DNA of 64,000 bases from Maribacter sedimenticola (GCF_900188415.1 NZ_FZNV01000002.1:725339-789338), one strand, 5' to 3'; shown: positions 54,439-63,891, numbered from the stretch's first letter. Program-made: numbers and translations. The notes: generated by a model from the letters alone, not told the origin.

Positions 54439-55770
54439 ATGAGAAAAATAAAATTACTTCTGGGTATTATACTTGTAGGGGTCGTAGTACTGGCTTATTT
54501 TAATTATCCCAAACTGAACCTTATTTCTGGTTATGCGGCAAAAAATATGGCATCTAGCGTGTATGTAGCCGGTAGAAATACTGAGGATGTGCAATTTTAT
54601 GATCATGACATGCCCTTGATAAAATTAGCCAATGCAACGGTTTCAGATCAAGAACATACGGCCAGTGCCAAGGTCTACGGATTAATGGAAAGAACGGCAT
54701 TTTATAAAGAAGGATTGGGTGCGGTATTGACCAATAAAGAATATAGCCAACATGCGTTCAATACGGTTCCTCACAGAAAAACAAAAAAAGATACCTTACC
54801 TTTTCCCTATGGAAACAATGGCCTGACCGATACCCTATTGCCCAATGTTGATTATGATCAGGTGGAGATAGCGCTAAACAATGCCTTTCAACATCCCGAG
54901 GAAAAAACAAGAACATTATTGGTAGTCTATAAAGACCAGATTATTGGTGAACGGTATATTAATGGAATTACCGAGGATACTCCAATTCTAGGGTGGTCCA
55001 TGACAAAAAGCGTTTTGGCAACATTATACGGGATATTGCAATACCAAGGACAAATTGATGTCACTGCTCCAGCTCCCATTAAAGAATGGCAAAATGACGG
55101 GAGAAAAGCCATTACCATTAACAATTTGCTACGTATGCAAAGCGGATTGGCATGGGAAGAGGATTATTTTAAAATATCGGATGTTACGAAAATGCTGTTT
55201 TTAGATTCTGATATGACCCTTGCACAACGCAAAAACGAAATGATTGCCCCACCTGGTGAAATCTGGAACTATTCCTCGGGCACCAGTAATCTTTTATCGG
55301 GTATTCTTCGCAATCAGCTTGGTAGCCATCAAACGTATTTAGATTTTCCATACAAAGAACTTATTGATAGAATTGGAATGCATTCCATGTTACTGGAAAC
55401 AGACTTGGAGGGAAACTATGTTGGCTCTTCTTACGCTTGGGCCACTACGCGAGATTGGGCCAAATTTGGACTATTGTACTTACATAACGGTAATTGGAAC
55501 GGTGACCAACTGTTTTCAAAGGAGTGGGTGGACTATATCACTACACCTACACAAAATTCCGACGGTAAATATGGTGGACATTTTTGGTTGAATGCCGGTG
55601 GAATTTTTCCGAATATACCAACCAATGTATATTCTGCGAACGGATTTCAAGGTCAGCGTGTTTTTATCATTCCCTCAAAAGATATGGTTGTGGTCCGTAC
55701 CGGCTTGGAAGAACAAACCGATGAACAATACAATACCTTACTGTCCGAAATTTTATTGGCTATTCAATAA
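54439..55770 (+). CDS. Beta-lactamase-family serine hydrolase
   Basis: 443 residues from ATG 54439 (an upstream TTG at 54433 is possible). A hydrophobic N-terminus (LLLGIILVGVVVLAYF) exports or anchors it. The SxxK motif is SMTKS (about 195), with the lead-in GWSMTKSVLATLYGILQYQG. A YxS-type second motif lies at NYSSGTSN (about 280), and ANGFQGQRVFI near the C-terminus matches the third box region (KTG-equivalent). It belongs to the class C/esterase group, probably acting on cell-wall peptides or esters rather than conferring resistance. Single gene. Confidence 0.9.
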   Translation: MRKIKLLLGIILVGVVVLAYFNYPKLNLISGYAAKNMASSVYVAGRNTEDVQFYDHDMPLIKLANATVSDQEHTASAKVYGLMERTAFYKEGLGAVLTNKEYSQHAFNTVPHRKTKKDTLPFPYGNNGLTDTLLPNVDYDQVEIALNNAFQHPEEKTRTLLVVYKDQIIGERYINGITEDTPILGWSMTKSVLATLYGILQYQGQIDVTAPAPIKEWQNDGRKAITINNLLRMQSGLAWEEDYFKISDVTKMLFLDSDMTLAQRKNEMIAPPGEIWNYSSGTSNLLSGILRNQLGSHQTYLDFPYKELIDRIGMHSMLLETDLEGNYVGSSYAWATTRDWAKFGLLYLHNGNWNGDQLFSKEWVDYITTPTQNSDGKYGGHFWLNAGGIFPNIPTNVYSANGFQGQRVFIIPSKDMVVVRTGLEEQTDEQYNTLLSEILLAIQ

Positions 55771-55937
55771 AAAACAAAAAACTTAGCTTTTTTCCTACAA
55801 AACCACATTTTTGAGCCCTTTCACAACAGAATCCTCTAATGTGGCAACAATAGTTTCACAAAACTAAGGATCATTTCTACATTTACAGTGTTATAAAAAA
55901 CGAATTAAATTTTTTCATTTTCATATAGTGTTCTCGT

Positions 55938-55972
55938 AAAAGAGTCTGACCTTCAAATGGTTAGACTCTTTT
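55938..55972 (+). terminator. Hairpin terminator in the repeat-rich gap
   Basis: AAAAGAGTCTGACC and GGTTAGACTCTTTTT pair (one G-T pair) around a short loop, about 170 bases after the serine hydrolase stop. Confidence 0.75.
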
Positions 55973-56000
55973 TAGTTTAGGGTAATTCAGTTTACTGCTA

Positions 56001-56070
56001 TCAGTTTCCATTAGCAGTTTCCAGTTATCAGTTTCCAATAGCAGTTTCCAGTAGCAGTAGTCAGTTTCTG
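56001..56070 (+). repeat. Short degenerate direct repeats (CAGTTTCC units)
   Basis: Five copies of CAGTTTC occur in about 70 bases, within units of the type TCAGTTTCCATTAG and GCAGTTTCCAGT. The repeats are imperfect and not coding. Similar short tandem repeats are widespread between flavobacterial genes. Confidence 0.75.
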
Positions 56071-56117
56071 AATACATAAATGATGTACTCGGTATTATGT
56101 ATCACTTAAAGTGTACA

Positions 56118-56134
56118 AAAACGCGAAGCGTTTT
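56118..56134. other. Small perfect hairpin before the tandem repeat
   Basis: AAAACGC and GCGTTTT form a 7-base-pair stem with a GAA loop, ten bases before the tandem repeat array. Confidence 0.6.
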
Positions 56135-56143
56135 ATACTAGCG

Positions 56144-56237
56144 ACCATCAACGGACAACCATCAACGGACAACCATCAACGGACAACCATCAACGGACAA
56201 CCATCAACGGACAACCATCAACGGAAAACCATCAACC
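56144..56237 (+). repeat. 14-base tandem repeat array, six units plus a partial one
   Basis: ACCATCAACGGACA repeats at 56144, 56158, 56172, 56186 and 56200 exactly; the unit at 56214 differs in two bases, and a partial unit follows at 56228. The array ends 4 bases before the stop end of the menB gene (on the minus strand it is just downstream of it). Fourteen bases is not a multiple of three, so it is not coding. Copy number may vary among strains. Confidence 0.95.
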
Positions 56238-56240
56238 AAC

Positions 56241-57083
56241 CTACGGTAGCCAATTGTCTTTTCCAAAATCAGGTTTACGCTTTTCAAGAAATGCGTTCCT
56301 ACCTTCTTTGGCCTCTTCCGTCATATATGCCAAACGGGTTGCTTCACCCGCAAATACTTGCTGGCCTACCATACCATCATCTGTGAGGTTCATGGAGAAT
56401 TTCAACATTTTAATTGAGGTAGGCGATTTTTCCAATACTTCTTGGGCCCACTGAAAAGCGGTATCTTCCAATTCATCGTGGGGTATAACGGCATTTACCA
56501 TACCCATTTCAAAGGCATCTTGGGCAGAATAGTTTCTTCCTAAAAAGAAAATTTCACGTGCCTTTTTTTGTCCCACCATCTTTGCGAGGTAAGCAGAGCC
56601 ATATCCACCATCAAAACTGGTAACATCGGCATCGGTTTGTTTAAATATGGCATGCTCCTTACTGGCTAATGTCATATCACATACAACATGCAGGCTATGT
56701 CCACCACCAACGGCCCAACCCGGGACTACGGCAATGACCACCTTTGGCATAAAACGGATCATACGCTGTACTTCTAAAATATTAAGACGGTGTTGCCCAT
56801 CAGCACCCACATATCCTTTTTCTCCCCTAGCCTTTTGATCACCACCACTACAAAAAGACCAGATTCCGTCTTTTGTGGAAGGTCCTTCCGCAGATAAGAG
56901 TACCACACCAATTGACGTATCTTCCTGCGCATCATAAAAGGCCTTGATCAGCTCGCTTGTAGTGTGCGGTCTAAACGCATTACGAACATTGGGTCGGTTA
57001 AAAGCAATACGGGCTACACCATTACATTTTTTATAGGTAATATCATCAAATTCAATAGCAGTTTTCCAATTGGGTGAATTCAT
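56241..57083 (-). CDS. menB: 1,4-dihydroxy-2-naphthoyl-CoA synthase
   Basis: 280 residues, the normal length. The crotonase fold shows IAFNRPNVRNAFRPHT, FCSGGDQKARGEKGYVG (oxyanion hole and MenB-specific loop), GWAVGGGHSLHVVCDMTLAS, TDADVTSFDGGYGSAYLAKMVG (the conserved Asp) and EIFFLGRNYSAQDAFEMGMVN, all typical for MenB, which closes the naphthalene ring in menaquinone synthesis. No other men gene lies in the window. It ends just before the tandem repeat array. Confidence 0.96.
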   Translation of the reverse strand: MNSPNWKTAIEFDDITYKKCNGVARIAFNRPNVRNAFRPHTTSELIKAFYDAQEDTSIGVVLLSAEGPSTKDGIWSFCSGGDQKARGEKGYVGADGQHRLNILEVQRMIRFMPKVVIAVVPGWAVGGGHSLHVVCDMTLASKEHAIFKQTDADVTSFDGGYGSAYLAKMVGQKKAREIFFLGRNYSAQDAFEMGMVNAVIPHDELEDTAFQWAQEVLEKSPTSIKMLKFSMNLTDDGMVGQQVFAGEATRLAYMTEEAKEGRNAFLEKRKPDFGKDNWLP

Positions 57084-57264
57084 AGTCTATAACAGGTTTT
57101 TTAAGGTATAAAGATACGGTTTAGGCGCTTACCCAACCAAAAATACCTATATCGCCAAACTATTAAAATTTCAAAATAACACGTAAAAGAGTCATTTATC
57201 CAATGCATTGTACTATTAGATTTAAGCGAATACCGCTAAGTTTACGGTCTTATTATTGTTGATT

Positions 57265-57993
57265 ATGAAGCAATCACTTTTTACGTTTATAAAGAAACTA
57301 CGGGAGTTTTTAGAAAAAAAATTACATCAGTACAATACAACCTTACCGTATGTCATTACGGTTGTCGTTGCCTTAATTTTAGTAGTAGGTGGAATAAACC
57401 TGTTTATTGAACTTACGGATACCTTAAAGACCGAGACCTTGGCCATGTATGATACTCAGATTACCGATTATATAATTTCATACCGTACACCGGCATTGAC
57501 AAAATATTTTATATTCATGACAGATGTAGGGGATTTTCACGGTTATTTAATTGTTCTTGCAATTTTTTTGTTACTGTCACTTTTGGTTTTTAGGCGGTGG
57601 AAATACGTAGTACAGGCTACGTTAGTGTTAGGTTTGGCAACAGTTTCCAATATGATGTTGAAACGATTTATTGACCGTGCGCGCCCTGGAATTGAACATT
57701 TGGTCTCCGTAGAAACATTAAGTTACCCCAGTGGTCATGCCATGAGTGCCATGGCATTTTATGGTTTTCTAATGTTTTTGATGTATAAATTCAACATACA
57801 AAAAGTGGCAAAGGTTTTACTTATGTTTCTTTTGGCACTTATAATTCTAAGTATTGGCATCAGTAGAATCTATTTAGGTGTCCATTTTCCATCTGATATT
57901 GCCGGTGGTTTTATAGCCGGTGCCATTTGGGTAATTTTTTGTGTTTTAGTTTTCGATTTGATCGAGCTGTTTAGAAGAGATCCAAAGACCTGA
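57265..57993 (+). CDS. PAP2-family membrane phosphatase
   Basis: 242 residues from ATG 57265 (an upstream TTG at 57256 is less likely). About six membrane helices. The three phosphatase motifs are present: KRFIDRARPG (KxxxxxxRP), YPSGHAMS (PSGH) and SRIYLGVHFPSD (SRxxxxxHxxxD). These enzymes remove phosphate from lipids such as undecaprenyl diphosphate or phosphatidate. Substrate unknown. The next gene, an SDR, follows on the same strand 68 bases on. Confidence 0.94.
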   Translation: MKQSLFTFIKKLREFLEKKLHQYNTTLPYVITVVVALILVVGGINLFIELTDTLKTETLAMYDTQITDYIISYRTPALTKYFIFMTDVGDFHGYLIVLAIFLLLSLLVFRRWKYVVQATLVLGLATVSNMMLKRFIDRARPGIEHLVSVETLSYPSGHAMSAMAFYGFLMFLMYKFNIQKVAKVLLMFLLALIILSIGISRIYLGVHFPSDIAGGFIAGAIWVIFCVLVFDLIELFRRDPKT

Positions 57994-58061
57994 AATCCAT
58001 AATCCGGGAGAGGGCATATTTGATAACTATTTTTAACTTTGATACCATAAACTATTGAAAC

Positions 58062-58823
58062 ATGGAAAAGCGAAAAATAGCATTGGTAACAGGAGGTAGT
58101 AGAGGGTTGGGAAAAGAAATGGCACTGCGCATTGCGGAAAAAGGTTTGGATGTCATACTTACCTTCCATTCCAATGAAGATGCCGCAAAAGATACGGTGC
58201 GTTCTATTGAAGATATGGGGCAAAAAGCAATAGCCTTACAATTGGATACGCGCAAAGTAGCGGAATTTGACACTTTCTTCAAGAACATATCTACGCACCT
58301 AAAGGATACGTTCCAGCAAAATACGTTCGATTACTTGATCAATAATGCGGGAACGGGTATCTATAAGCCATTTTTGGATACCACCGAAAGTGATTTTGAT
58401 GAGATGATGAACATTCATATAAAGGGTGTATATTTCCTTACCCAGCATGCCGTACCCTTGTTGACCGATGGCGGGGGAATCATAAATATTTCTTCAGGAT
58501 TGGCACGTTTTTCATTGCCTGGCTCGTCTGCATATGCCAGTATGAAAGGTGCGGTCGATGTATTTACAAGATACTTGGCAAAAGAATTAAGCAATAGAAA
58601 AATCAGGGCCAATGTTGTTGCTCCAGGTGCTGTGGCCACAGACTTTGGCGGTGGCGAAAATAAGGAGAACGATAAAAAGCGGGCCTTAATTAGTCAGAAT
58701 ACTGCATTGGGCCGCGTTGGAGAACCAGAGGATATTGGTGGTATTGTAGCATTTCTATGCACCGAAGATGGCCGTTGGATCAACGGACAACGCATAGAGG
58801 CCTCTGGTGGTATCATGTTGTAA
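58062..58823 (+). CDS. Short-chain dehydrogenase/reductase
   Basis: 253 residues. TGGSRGLGKEMA (TGxxxGxG, residues 10-22) binds NAD(P); the NNAG motif is at DYLINNAGTG. The catalytic set is Ser in INISSGLARF, then SAYASMKGAVD (YxxxK: Tyr, Lys). APGAVATDFGGG follows, and the FabG-type end GRWINGQRIEASGG is present. This is a classical SDR with full catalytic residues. The substrate is unknown. It may follow the PAP2 gene on the same transcript. Confidence 0.93.
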   Translation: MEKRKIALVTGGSRGLGKEMALRIAEKGLDVILTFHSNEDAAKDTVRSIEDMGQKAIALQLDTRKVAEFDTFFKNISTHLKDTFQQNTFDYLINNAGTGIYKPFLDTTESDFDEMMNIHIKGVYFLTQHAVPLLTDGGGIINISSGLARFSLPGSSAYASMKGAVDVFTRYLAKELSNRKIRANVVAPGAVATDFGGGENKENDKKRALISQNTALGRVGEPEDIGGIVAFLCTEDGRWINGQRIEASGGIML

Positions 58824-58914
58824 TTTTCTATTCAATAAACTATAATTCCGCCATAAGATTTTGTAATCATAGTATTAAACTTGACACAAGTTTTAGACAA
58901 ATGAACATTTTTAG

Positions 58915-59215
58915 TTGAAAGAAATTTTCAATATATCGTTTCAAGGTCCTTATGGTTCAAGAGATTTTGAGTTTTTGGTTCTAACGGAGTTATTCGCAAG
59001 AATTCCTGAGATGGCAGACCACGACCCTAACCTATCCCATAGAATTCATTTTTTCGCCTTATTTATCGTTACCAAAGGAACAGGAAAACACACTATTTTT
59101 AAAGGAATATCCTTTAAAAATAGGTCAATTAAAGAAGGTTATGGAAAAGTTCAAAGCAAAATCAGGAGCATTAGAACAAGAGTTGCAAAAATTAAGATTA
59201 TCAAACAATTTCTAA
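58915..59215 (+). pseudogene. Decayed AraC-family regulator gene (N-terminal sensor remnant)
   Basis: In one frame from TTG 58915 the line SFQGPYGSRDFEFLVLTEL...HRIHFFALFIVTKGTGKHTI is the cupin-like sensor end of an AraC protein. Near 59095 the frame shifts: the continuation KEYPLKIGQL is read in the next frame. The rest of the regulator, with the DNA-binding domain, is missing. The second frame runs on to an unrelated-looking tail (KKVMEKFKAKSGALEQELQKLRL) with TAA at 59213-59215. So a frameshift and a deletion are likely. The next gene starts 2 bases after the TAA, suggesting this was once its upstream gene. Confidence 0.7.
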
Positions 59216-59216
59216 C

Positions 59217-60068
59217 ATGAAAATAGCAGTAACATCAGCCAGTGGAAAATTAGGTGCGTCTATTGTAAAACACTTAATTAACTTAATAGGAAAAGAAAAT
59301 GTAATAGGTATTGCCAGAACTGTAGAGAAGGCCACCTATTTAGGGGTAGAAGTCAGAAAAGGAGATTATAATAATCGTGAAGATTTTGATTCAGCATTAC
59401 AAGGCGTAGACGCCGTTCTTTTGGTTTCGGGAATGGACGAACCACAAAAAAGAATCCAACAACATAGAAATGTCATAGAAGCTGCAAAACAAAATGGCGT
59501 TAAAAAAATAGTATATACGAGCATTGTTGGTGATGAAGATAAAAACGCTTTTAGCCCGATAGTTCAAAGCAACAGACAAACAGAAAAAGACGTCCAAGTA
59601 TCTGGACTGCAATGGGTAATTGGTAGAAATGGAATCTATATTGAGCCTGATCTAGAGTATTTGGATACGTATATTAAAGAAGGAAAGATAGAGAACTGTG
59701 CCGGACAAGGAAAATGCACCTACACTAGCAGAGAAGAATTAGGATATGCCTACGCCAAATTATTAATTGAAGATAAACATAATGGTCGAGTATACAACTT
59801 GGTTGGTGAACCTGTAACGCAAGGCGAGTTGGCAGAAAATATCAATAAGGTATATGGCACTAACCTTATCTACAATTCGGTATCGGTAGACAGTTATGCT
59901 ACAGATAGAAAAGCCGCATTAGGTGATTTTATAGGAACTGTAATTGCGGGTATTTATGAAGGGATAAAAGCTGGAGCTAATGATGTACCGTCCGACTATG
60001 AAAAAGCAACGGGCAGGGCTCCTAAATCTCTATTTGAAATGATTGCAAATTTTAAAAATAATAATTAA
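59217..60068 (+). CDS. NmrA/QorB-like NAD(P)H-binding oxidoreductase
   Basis: 283 residues. It opens with a Rossmann motif, VTSASGKLGASIVKHLI, then AVLLVSGMDEPQKRIQQHRNVIEAAKQNGVKKIVYTSIV, the pattern of NmrA/QorB proteins, followed by ENCAGQGKCTYTSREELGYAYAKLL and YNLVGEPVTQGELAENIN. Such enzymes reduce quinones or act as redox sensors. Its start is one base past the TAA of the decayed AraC gene; the original regulator probably controlled it. Confidence 0.92.
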   Translation: MKIAVTSASGKLGASIVKHLINLIGKENVIGIARTVEKATYLGVEVRKGDYNNREDFDSALQGVDAVLLVSGMDEPQKRIQQHRNVIEAAKQNGVKKIVYTSIVGDEDKNAFSPIVQSNRQTEKDVQVSGLQWVIGRNGIYIEPDLEYLDTYIKEGKIENCAGQGKCTYTSREELGYAYAKLLIEDKHNGRVYNLVGEPVTQGELAENINKVYGTNLIYNSVSVDSYATDRKAALGDFIGTVIAGIYEGIKAGANDVPSDYEKATGRAPKSLFEMIANFKNNN

Positions 60069-60104
60069 AAATTAGGAATGATTTTGCGATTATAAATGCA
60101 ATAG

Positions 60105-60800
60105 TCACAATTTTAGACTAGTCTTTAAATTGTCTTTATAATGTTTCCCAATGGGGATCATTATGTCATTTATACGTATTCTGTTTCCTTCAATCGTTTG
60201 TAAATGATTCTTAGATATTATAAAAGATTTATGTACTTGTATAAACTGGCTTGAAGGGAGCAGTTCCAGAACATCAGATATTTTTTCTCTAATTACTATG
60301 GTGCTCCCTGTTAAAACTACTTTCGCATAATTGCCCGCGGCCTCAACATATAAAAGGTCTGCAAGTTTAACGTGCACATGTTTCTTATCACTATACAGAA
60401 ATATGCTATTTTTTAATGATGTATGAAGTGAATTGCTAGTTGTTCTAGCCGTGGGCGACAATGCCACTTTGTTCACCGCCTTTAAAAATCGCTGAAAACT
60501 GAACGGTTTTAATAAATAATCGGTAATGTTTAATTCATACCCTTCAAGAGCATGTTCTTGATATGCGGTCGTAACAATAACATGTGGTGGCTCGCTCAAA
60601 GTTTTTAAAAATTCAAAACCTTTCAATTTGGGCATGTTCAAATCTAAAAAAAGCAAGTCTACCGTATGCTCACGTAAATAGTCTAGCGCCTCTAACGCAT
60701 CATAACAATTCTTCATGAGTTCCATATGCGGTAATAGGTCACAATATTCTTTAATAATTTCATGTGCAATGGGCTCATCGTCTATAATTAAGTACCGCAT
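60105..60800 (-). CDS. LytTR-family response regulator
   Basis: 231 residues. The receiver domain (1-115) has Asp in LLFLDLNMPKLKG (about residue 53), IDDEPIAHE at the start and the Lys near LKPFSFQRF. The LytTR DNA-binding domain (about 135-231) has VEAAGNYAKVVLTG, SQFIQVHKSFIISKNH and RIRINDIMIPIGKHY. It regulates genes by binding direct repeats. Its ATG overlaps the stop of the sensor kinase gene (TAATG). Confidence 0.95.
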   Translation of the reverse strand: MRYLIIDDEPIAHEIIKEYCDLLPHMELMKNCYDALEALDYLREHTVDLLFLDLNMPKLKGFEFLKTLSEPPHVIVTTAYQEHALEGYELNITDYLLKPFSFQRFLKAVNKVALSPTARTTSNSLHTSLKNSIFLYSDKKHVHVKLADLLYVEAAGNYAKVVLTGSTIVIREKISDVLELLPSSQFIQVHKSFIISKNHLQTIEGNRIRINDIMIPIGKHYKDNLKTSLKL

Positions 60801-61615
60801 TATAAGAGTAATTCAAGTTTAGCGTTATAGATACCGTTTGTTGAAGTAATTGAAAAATTATGCTTCTTAGGATACACCAAATATAACCTTCGTTTCAAAT
60901 TCTTTAGACCTATCCCCTCTTTTGTTGATGTATTTTTAGCATCAAAGTTATTTTCAATTTCAAAAACCACTCTTTGTGCATTACCTGTAAGGTTAATATG
61001 AACATACCCATGTTCGGTTAAATTCTCAACACCATGCTTAAATGCGTTTTCTACCAGAATTATGAATAACAAGGGCATAATACTAGCATTTACTTTAATA
61101 GCTGTCTTAAATTGAATGTCGATGGGCTTATGATATCTAATTTTTTGTAAATCGATAAAATTTTGAATATAAGTGGCCTCTTCGTCTAACGTAACCGTAG
61201 TCCGTTCCCCTTCATAGATACTATACCGCATAAGTTCAGACAGCTTAAGAATTAACTTCTTGGTCTTTTCGGCATCTTTATCTACCAATCCATATATATT
61301 GTTGAGCATATTGAAGAAAAAATGTGGATTTACCTGTTGTTGTAAATGCATGATTTCATTCTTTTTGGTCTCATTACGTAAGGTTAATAAAGACGATAAT
61401 TGAGAAAGTATCCAAAGTATGCCTAGTACTAAAAGAATGGTGTAATATATAATAATTAGAATACCGATGGCAATTGGGTAATCTTCTAAAAATACAACAG
61501 ATTCATTACCGAGAATAATAAACTCATAGGCCATAATCCCTAATGGGATGGCGATAGAAACAAGTGCAATAATCTTTACAGCAAGCCAATTCCTTTTTTT
61601 AAGTATCGAAATCAT
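60800..61615 (-). CDS. LytS-like sensor histidine kinase
   Basis: 271 residues from ATG 61615. The frame is open to 61690, but the first 25 residues have no kinase-like pattern and the Met at 61615 leads straight into the first helix. Two membrane helices (about 15-35, 45-70) precede the His_kinase domain: LQQQVNPHFFFNMLNNIYGLV carries the phosphoacceptor His, VENAFKHGVENL the N-box and GIGLKNLKRRLYLVYP the G-box. It pairs with the LytTR regulator, whose ATG overlaps its stop. The signal is unknown. Confidence 0.93.
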   Translation of the reverse strand: MISILKKRNWLAVKIIALVSIAIPLGIMAYEFIILGNESVVFLEDYPIAIGILIIIYYTILLVLGILWILSQLSSLLTLRNETKKNEIMHLQQQVNPHFFFNMLNNIYGLVDKDAEKTKKLILKLSELMRYSIYEGERTTVTLDEEATYIQNFIDLQKIRYHKPIDIQFKTAIKVNASIMPLLFIILVENAFKHGVENLTEHGYVHINLTGNAQRVVFEIENNFDAKNTSTKEGIGLKNLKRRLYLVYPKKHNFSITSTNGIYNAKLELLL

Positions 61616-61834
61616 AGTACAAAAGTAATAGAATCTATAAGGTCGACTAGTAATTGTGATGAACGTACTTCTTTGAAGGACATACATCATTGAGCATGCT
61701 ATTAATGAACTTTACGAACCAATTCTTTTATGTGTCCCTCAAATGCGACTACTCATCACAAAAATTTAAGTATACAGGTTTGTCCCTTCATCTTTGTCAT
61801 CATCAAAAAACGAACAGTTATTAAATCAATCCAC

Positions 61835-63007
61835 ATGAAAAAACAAATTCTCCGCTATTTTAAACACATTTTCGCAACCATTTTTATAGTATTGGTAATC
61901 GGTATCATTGTCGTCATATCTATGCACGGTAGTATTGGTTACGGCACCAATTCACAAAGTACGCATCTAGATAAAGAAGGGCCTTATGTATTCTATGAGA
62001 ATGACAGTACAATGGCCGTCAACTATATAAAAGGAAACAAGAATGATGGTTTTTATTTGGATGAGCAACAATACGCAGTAACTCAAGAAATAAATGCAAG
62101 TTGTTTTTTCCCATTGGATTCAACCACGTTTCGGTTCACTATAAAATCGGAATTTGAAATCCCACAAAGTACTTATTCTGATGATGAACCCATTTTGGCA
62201 ATTTCAGATATAGAAAGCGGATACAAGACCTTTCGTGATTTTCTTATTCAAAATAAGGTGATCAATAGTCAATTAGATTGGACTTTCGGCAAAGGGCATC
62301 TGGTTTTAGTTGGTGATTTTGTAGACCGTGGGTTTTCGACCACTCAAGTATTATGGTTCATTTATAAGCTAGAACAGGATGCTAAAAAACAAGGTGGCAA
62401 CGTTCATTTTATTTTAGGTAATCATGAGCTGTACAATTTACAGGGTAAGTATAAATCGGCATCATATAAGTATTACGGAGTTGCCTCTATATTAGGCAAG
62501 CAGCACCACGATTTGTACAATAAACAATCATTTTTAGGTAGGTGGATGGCAAGTAAAAATACCTTAGAACGTATTAATGGCGTATTGTTCGCACATGGTG
62601 GTATAGATCCAGAAATCGCTAATCATGATATAACTATCGAGCAGGTAAATACTATTAATCGTGCGTACTACCGGAAATCTTACTTTCCAAAACCCGAAGA
62701 AAATATTGCGCAATTAATAATTTCAAGTAAGACGGGAATATGTTGGTATCGCGGTTATTTTAAAGATGCTATATCGCAGGAAGAAGTTGAAAAAGGCATT
62801 CGAAAATTTGGTGGAAAAGCTATTGTAGTAGGACATACGATTCAATGGAAACCAAAAAAATATTTTGAAGGAAAGGTTTTGGCCATAGATGTAAAACACC
62901 CTAAAGATTATAATAAAAACTGGCCCTCTAAAAGTTCTGAAGGCCTATATATTCATAAGGACACTTACGCAAGAGCTTTGGCTGACGGAACTAGAAAAGA
63001 ACTTTAA
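61835..63007 (+). CDS. Metallophosphoesterase (PPP-like), membrane-anchored
   Basis: 390 residues from ATG 61835 (longer frames to 61730 lack a plausible start signal). An N-terminal helix (HIFATIFIVLVIGIIVVISMHG) anchors it. Motifs: SDIESG (the D-x-H position reads D-x-E), LVGDFVDRG, LGNHELYNLQGKY, FAHGGIDPE and VVGHTIQ, so the metal site is nearly complete. The family is PPP-like calcineurin phosphoesterases. Substrate unknown; periplasmic action is likely. Confidence 0.9.
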   Translation: MKKQILRYFKHIFATIFIVLVIGIIVVISMHGSIGYGTNSQSTHLDKEGPYVFYENDSTMAVNYIKGNKNDGFYLDEQQYAVTQEINASCFFPLDSTTFRFTIKSEFEIPQSTYSDDEPILAISDIESGYKTFRDFLIQNKVINSQLDWTFGKGHLVLVGDFVDRGFSTTQVLWFIYKLEQDAKKQGGNVHFILGNHELYNLQGKYKSASYKYYGVASILGKQHHDLYNKQSFLGRWMASKNTLERINGVLFAHGGIDPEIANHDITIEQVNTINRAYYRKSYFPKPEENIAQLIISSKTGICWYRGYFKDAISQEEVEKGIRKFGGKAIVVGHTIQWKPKKYFEGKVLAIDVKHPKDYNKNWPSKSSEGLYIHKDTYARALADGTRKEL

Positions 63008-63185
63008 AACGAATATCTCATTTAAAAATACTACTATCATGTGGCTACTTGTACTCCTTATATTGAGCATATTACTGTGATTATAACGTACTTCATTTGT
63101 TACGTAAAGATTAAAGCATTTTTTAAACGTTTTAAATTTTTTAATCCATTGTAATTTCGACCTTTGCTGTATAATTATTTGATGA

Positions 63186-63515
63186 ATGAACTGGATTATC
63201 TTAATTATTGCAGGCCTATTTGAAGTAGCATTCGCCTTTTGTTTAGGGAAAGCAAAATTAGCCACCGGAAACGAAATGTATATGTGGTACGGCGGTTTTT
63301 TGGTTTGTTTGTTGGCAAGTATGACCTTACTGATAAAAGCAACGGAAAGCTTGCCGTTAGGTACTGCCTATGCCGTATGGACAGGTATTGGTGCGGTAGG
63401 CACGGTGTTATTGGGTATTATAGTGTTTAAAGAACCGGCAAGCTTTTGGAGAATCTTTTTTATCGTGACATTAATAAGCTCAATTATTGGGCTTAAGTTG
63501 GTTTCGCATTCTTAG
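63186..63515 (+). CDS. sugE: Small multidrug resistance-family exporter (SugE/Gdx-like)
   Basis: 109 residues, four membrane helices. The essential Glu is in LIIAGLFEVAFAF (about residue 13), and LPLGTAYAVWTGIGAVGTVLLGIIVFKE is the SugE/Gdx form rather than the EmrE form. Gdx proteins export guanidinium; some act on quaternary ammonium ions. I saw no guanidine riboswitch in the 178-base gap upstream. It stands alone. Confidence 0.93.
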   Translation: MNWIILIIAGLFEVAFAFCLGKAKLATGNEMYMWYGGFLVCLLASMTLLIKATESLPLGTAYAVWTGIGAVGTVLLGIIVFKEPASFWRIFFIVTLISSIIGLKLVSHS

Positions 63516-63891
63516 TTATCATCCTATATTTCTTACCTGTTATTCTCATTATTGGTTAATTACTTCTCATAAAACAGCGAACTAGATACTTGACCAACAC
63601 TAAAAAGTGGTCCTTGTAATTAACCTTTAAAAGGAGCTCAATGAACTTGCCGAAGTATTGAAACTCCTTTTTGCTATTCAATGTAAAGCATTAACCACAT
63701 ATAGAAACACCATTAATTTGTTTAGTGCACAAGTTAAATTTGCACAAAAAATTATACTTATTTTAAAAGTCAGTTAAAATTTTGATTGATCTTGAACAAA
63801 TGCCAGTTTACCAAGTCAAATGGTATATTCACTCATTTGCTCTATTATAACTTCCAGATAAAAATTAGCTTGGTATTATAAATTATAAATT

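Noticed and set aside
56111-56386. Plus-strand ORF across the tandem repeats into menB
   Set aside because: The residues come from the repeat unit and from the antisense of menB; there is no family resemblance.
63039-63080. A 13-residue hydrophobic ORF (MWLLVLLILSILL)
   Set aside because: Too short to judge by sequence alone and no ribosome-binding site seen. It could be a tiny membrane peptide but cannot be supported.
63008-63185. Guanidine riboswitch before the SMR exporter gene
   Set aside because: No conserved riboswitch motif (ACGR-type loops) was seen in the leader.
63640-63777. Start-less open stretch reading ELNELAEVLKLLFAIQCK... to a TAA
   Set aside because: No start codon fits and no family was recognised; probably chance in AT-rich DNA.
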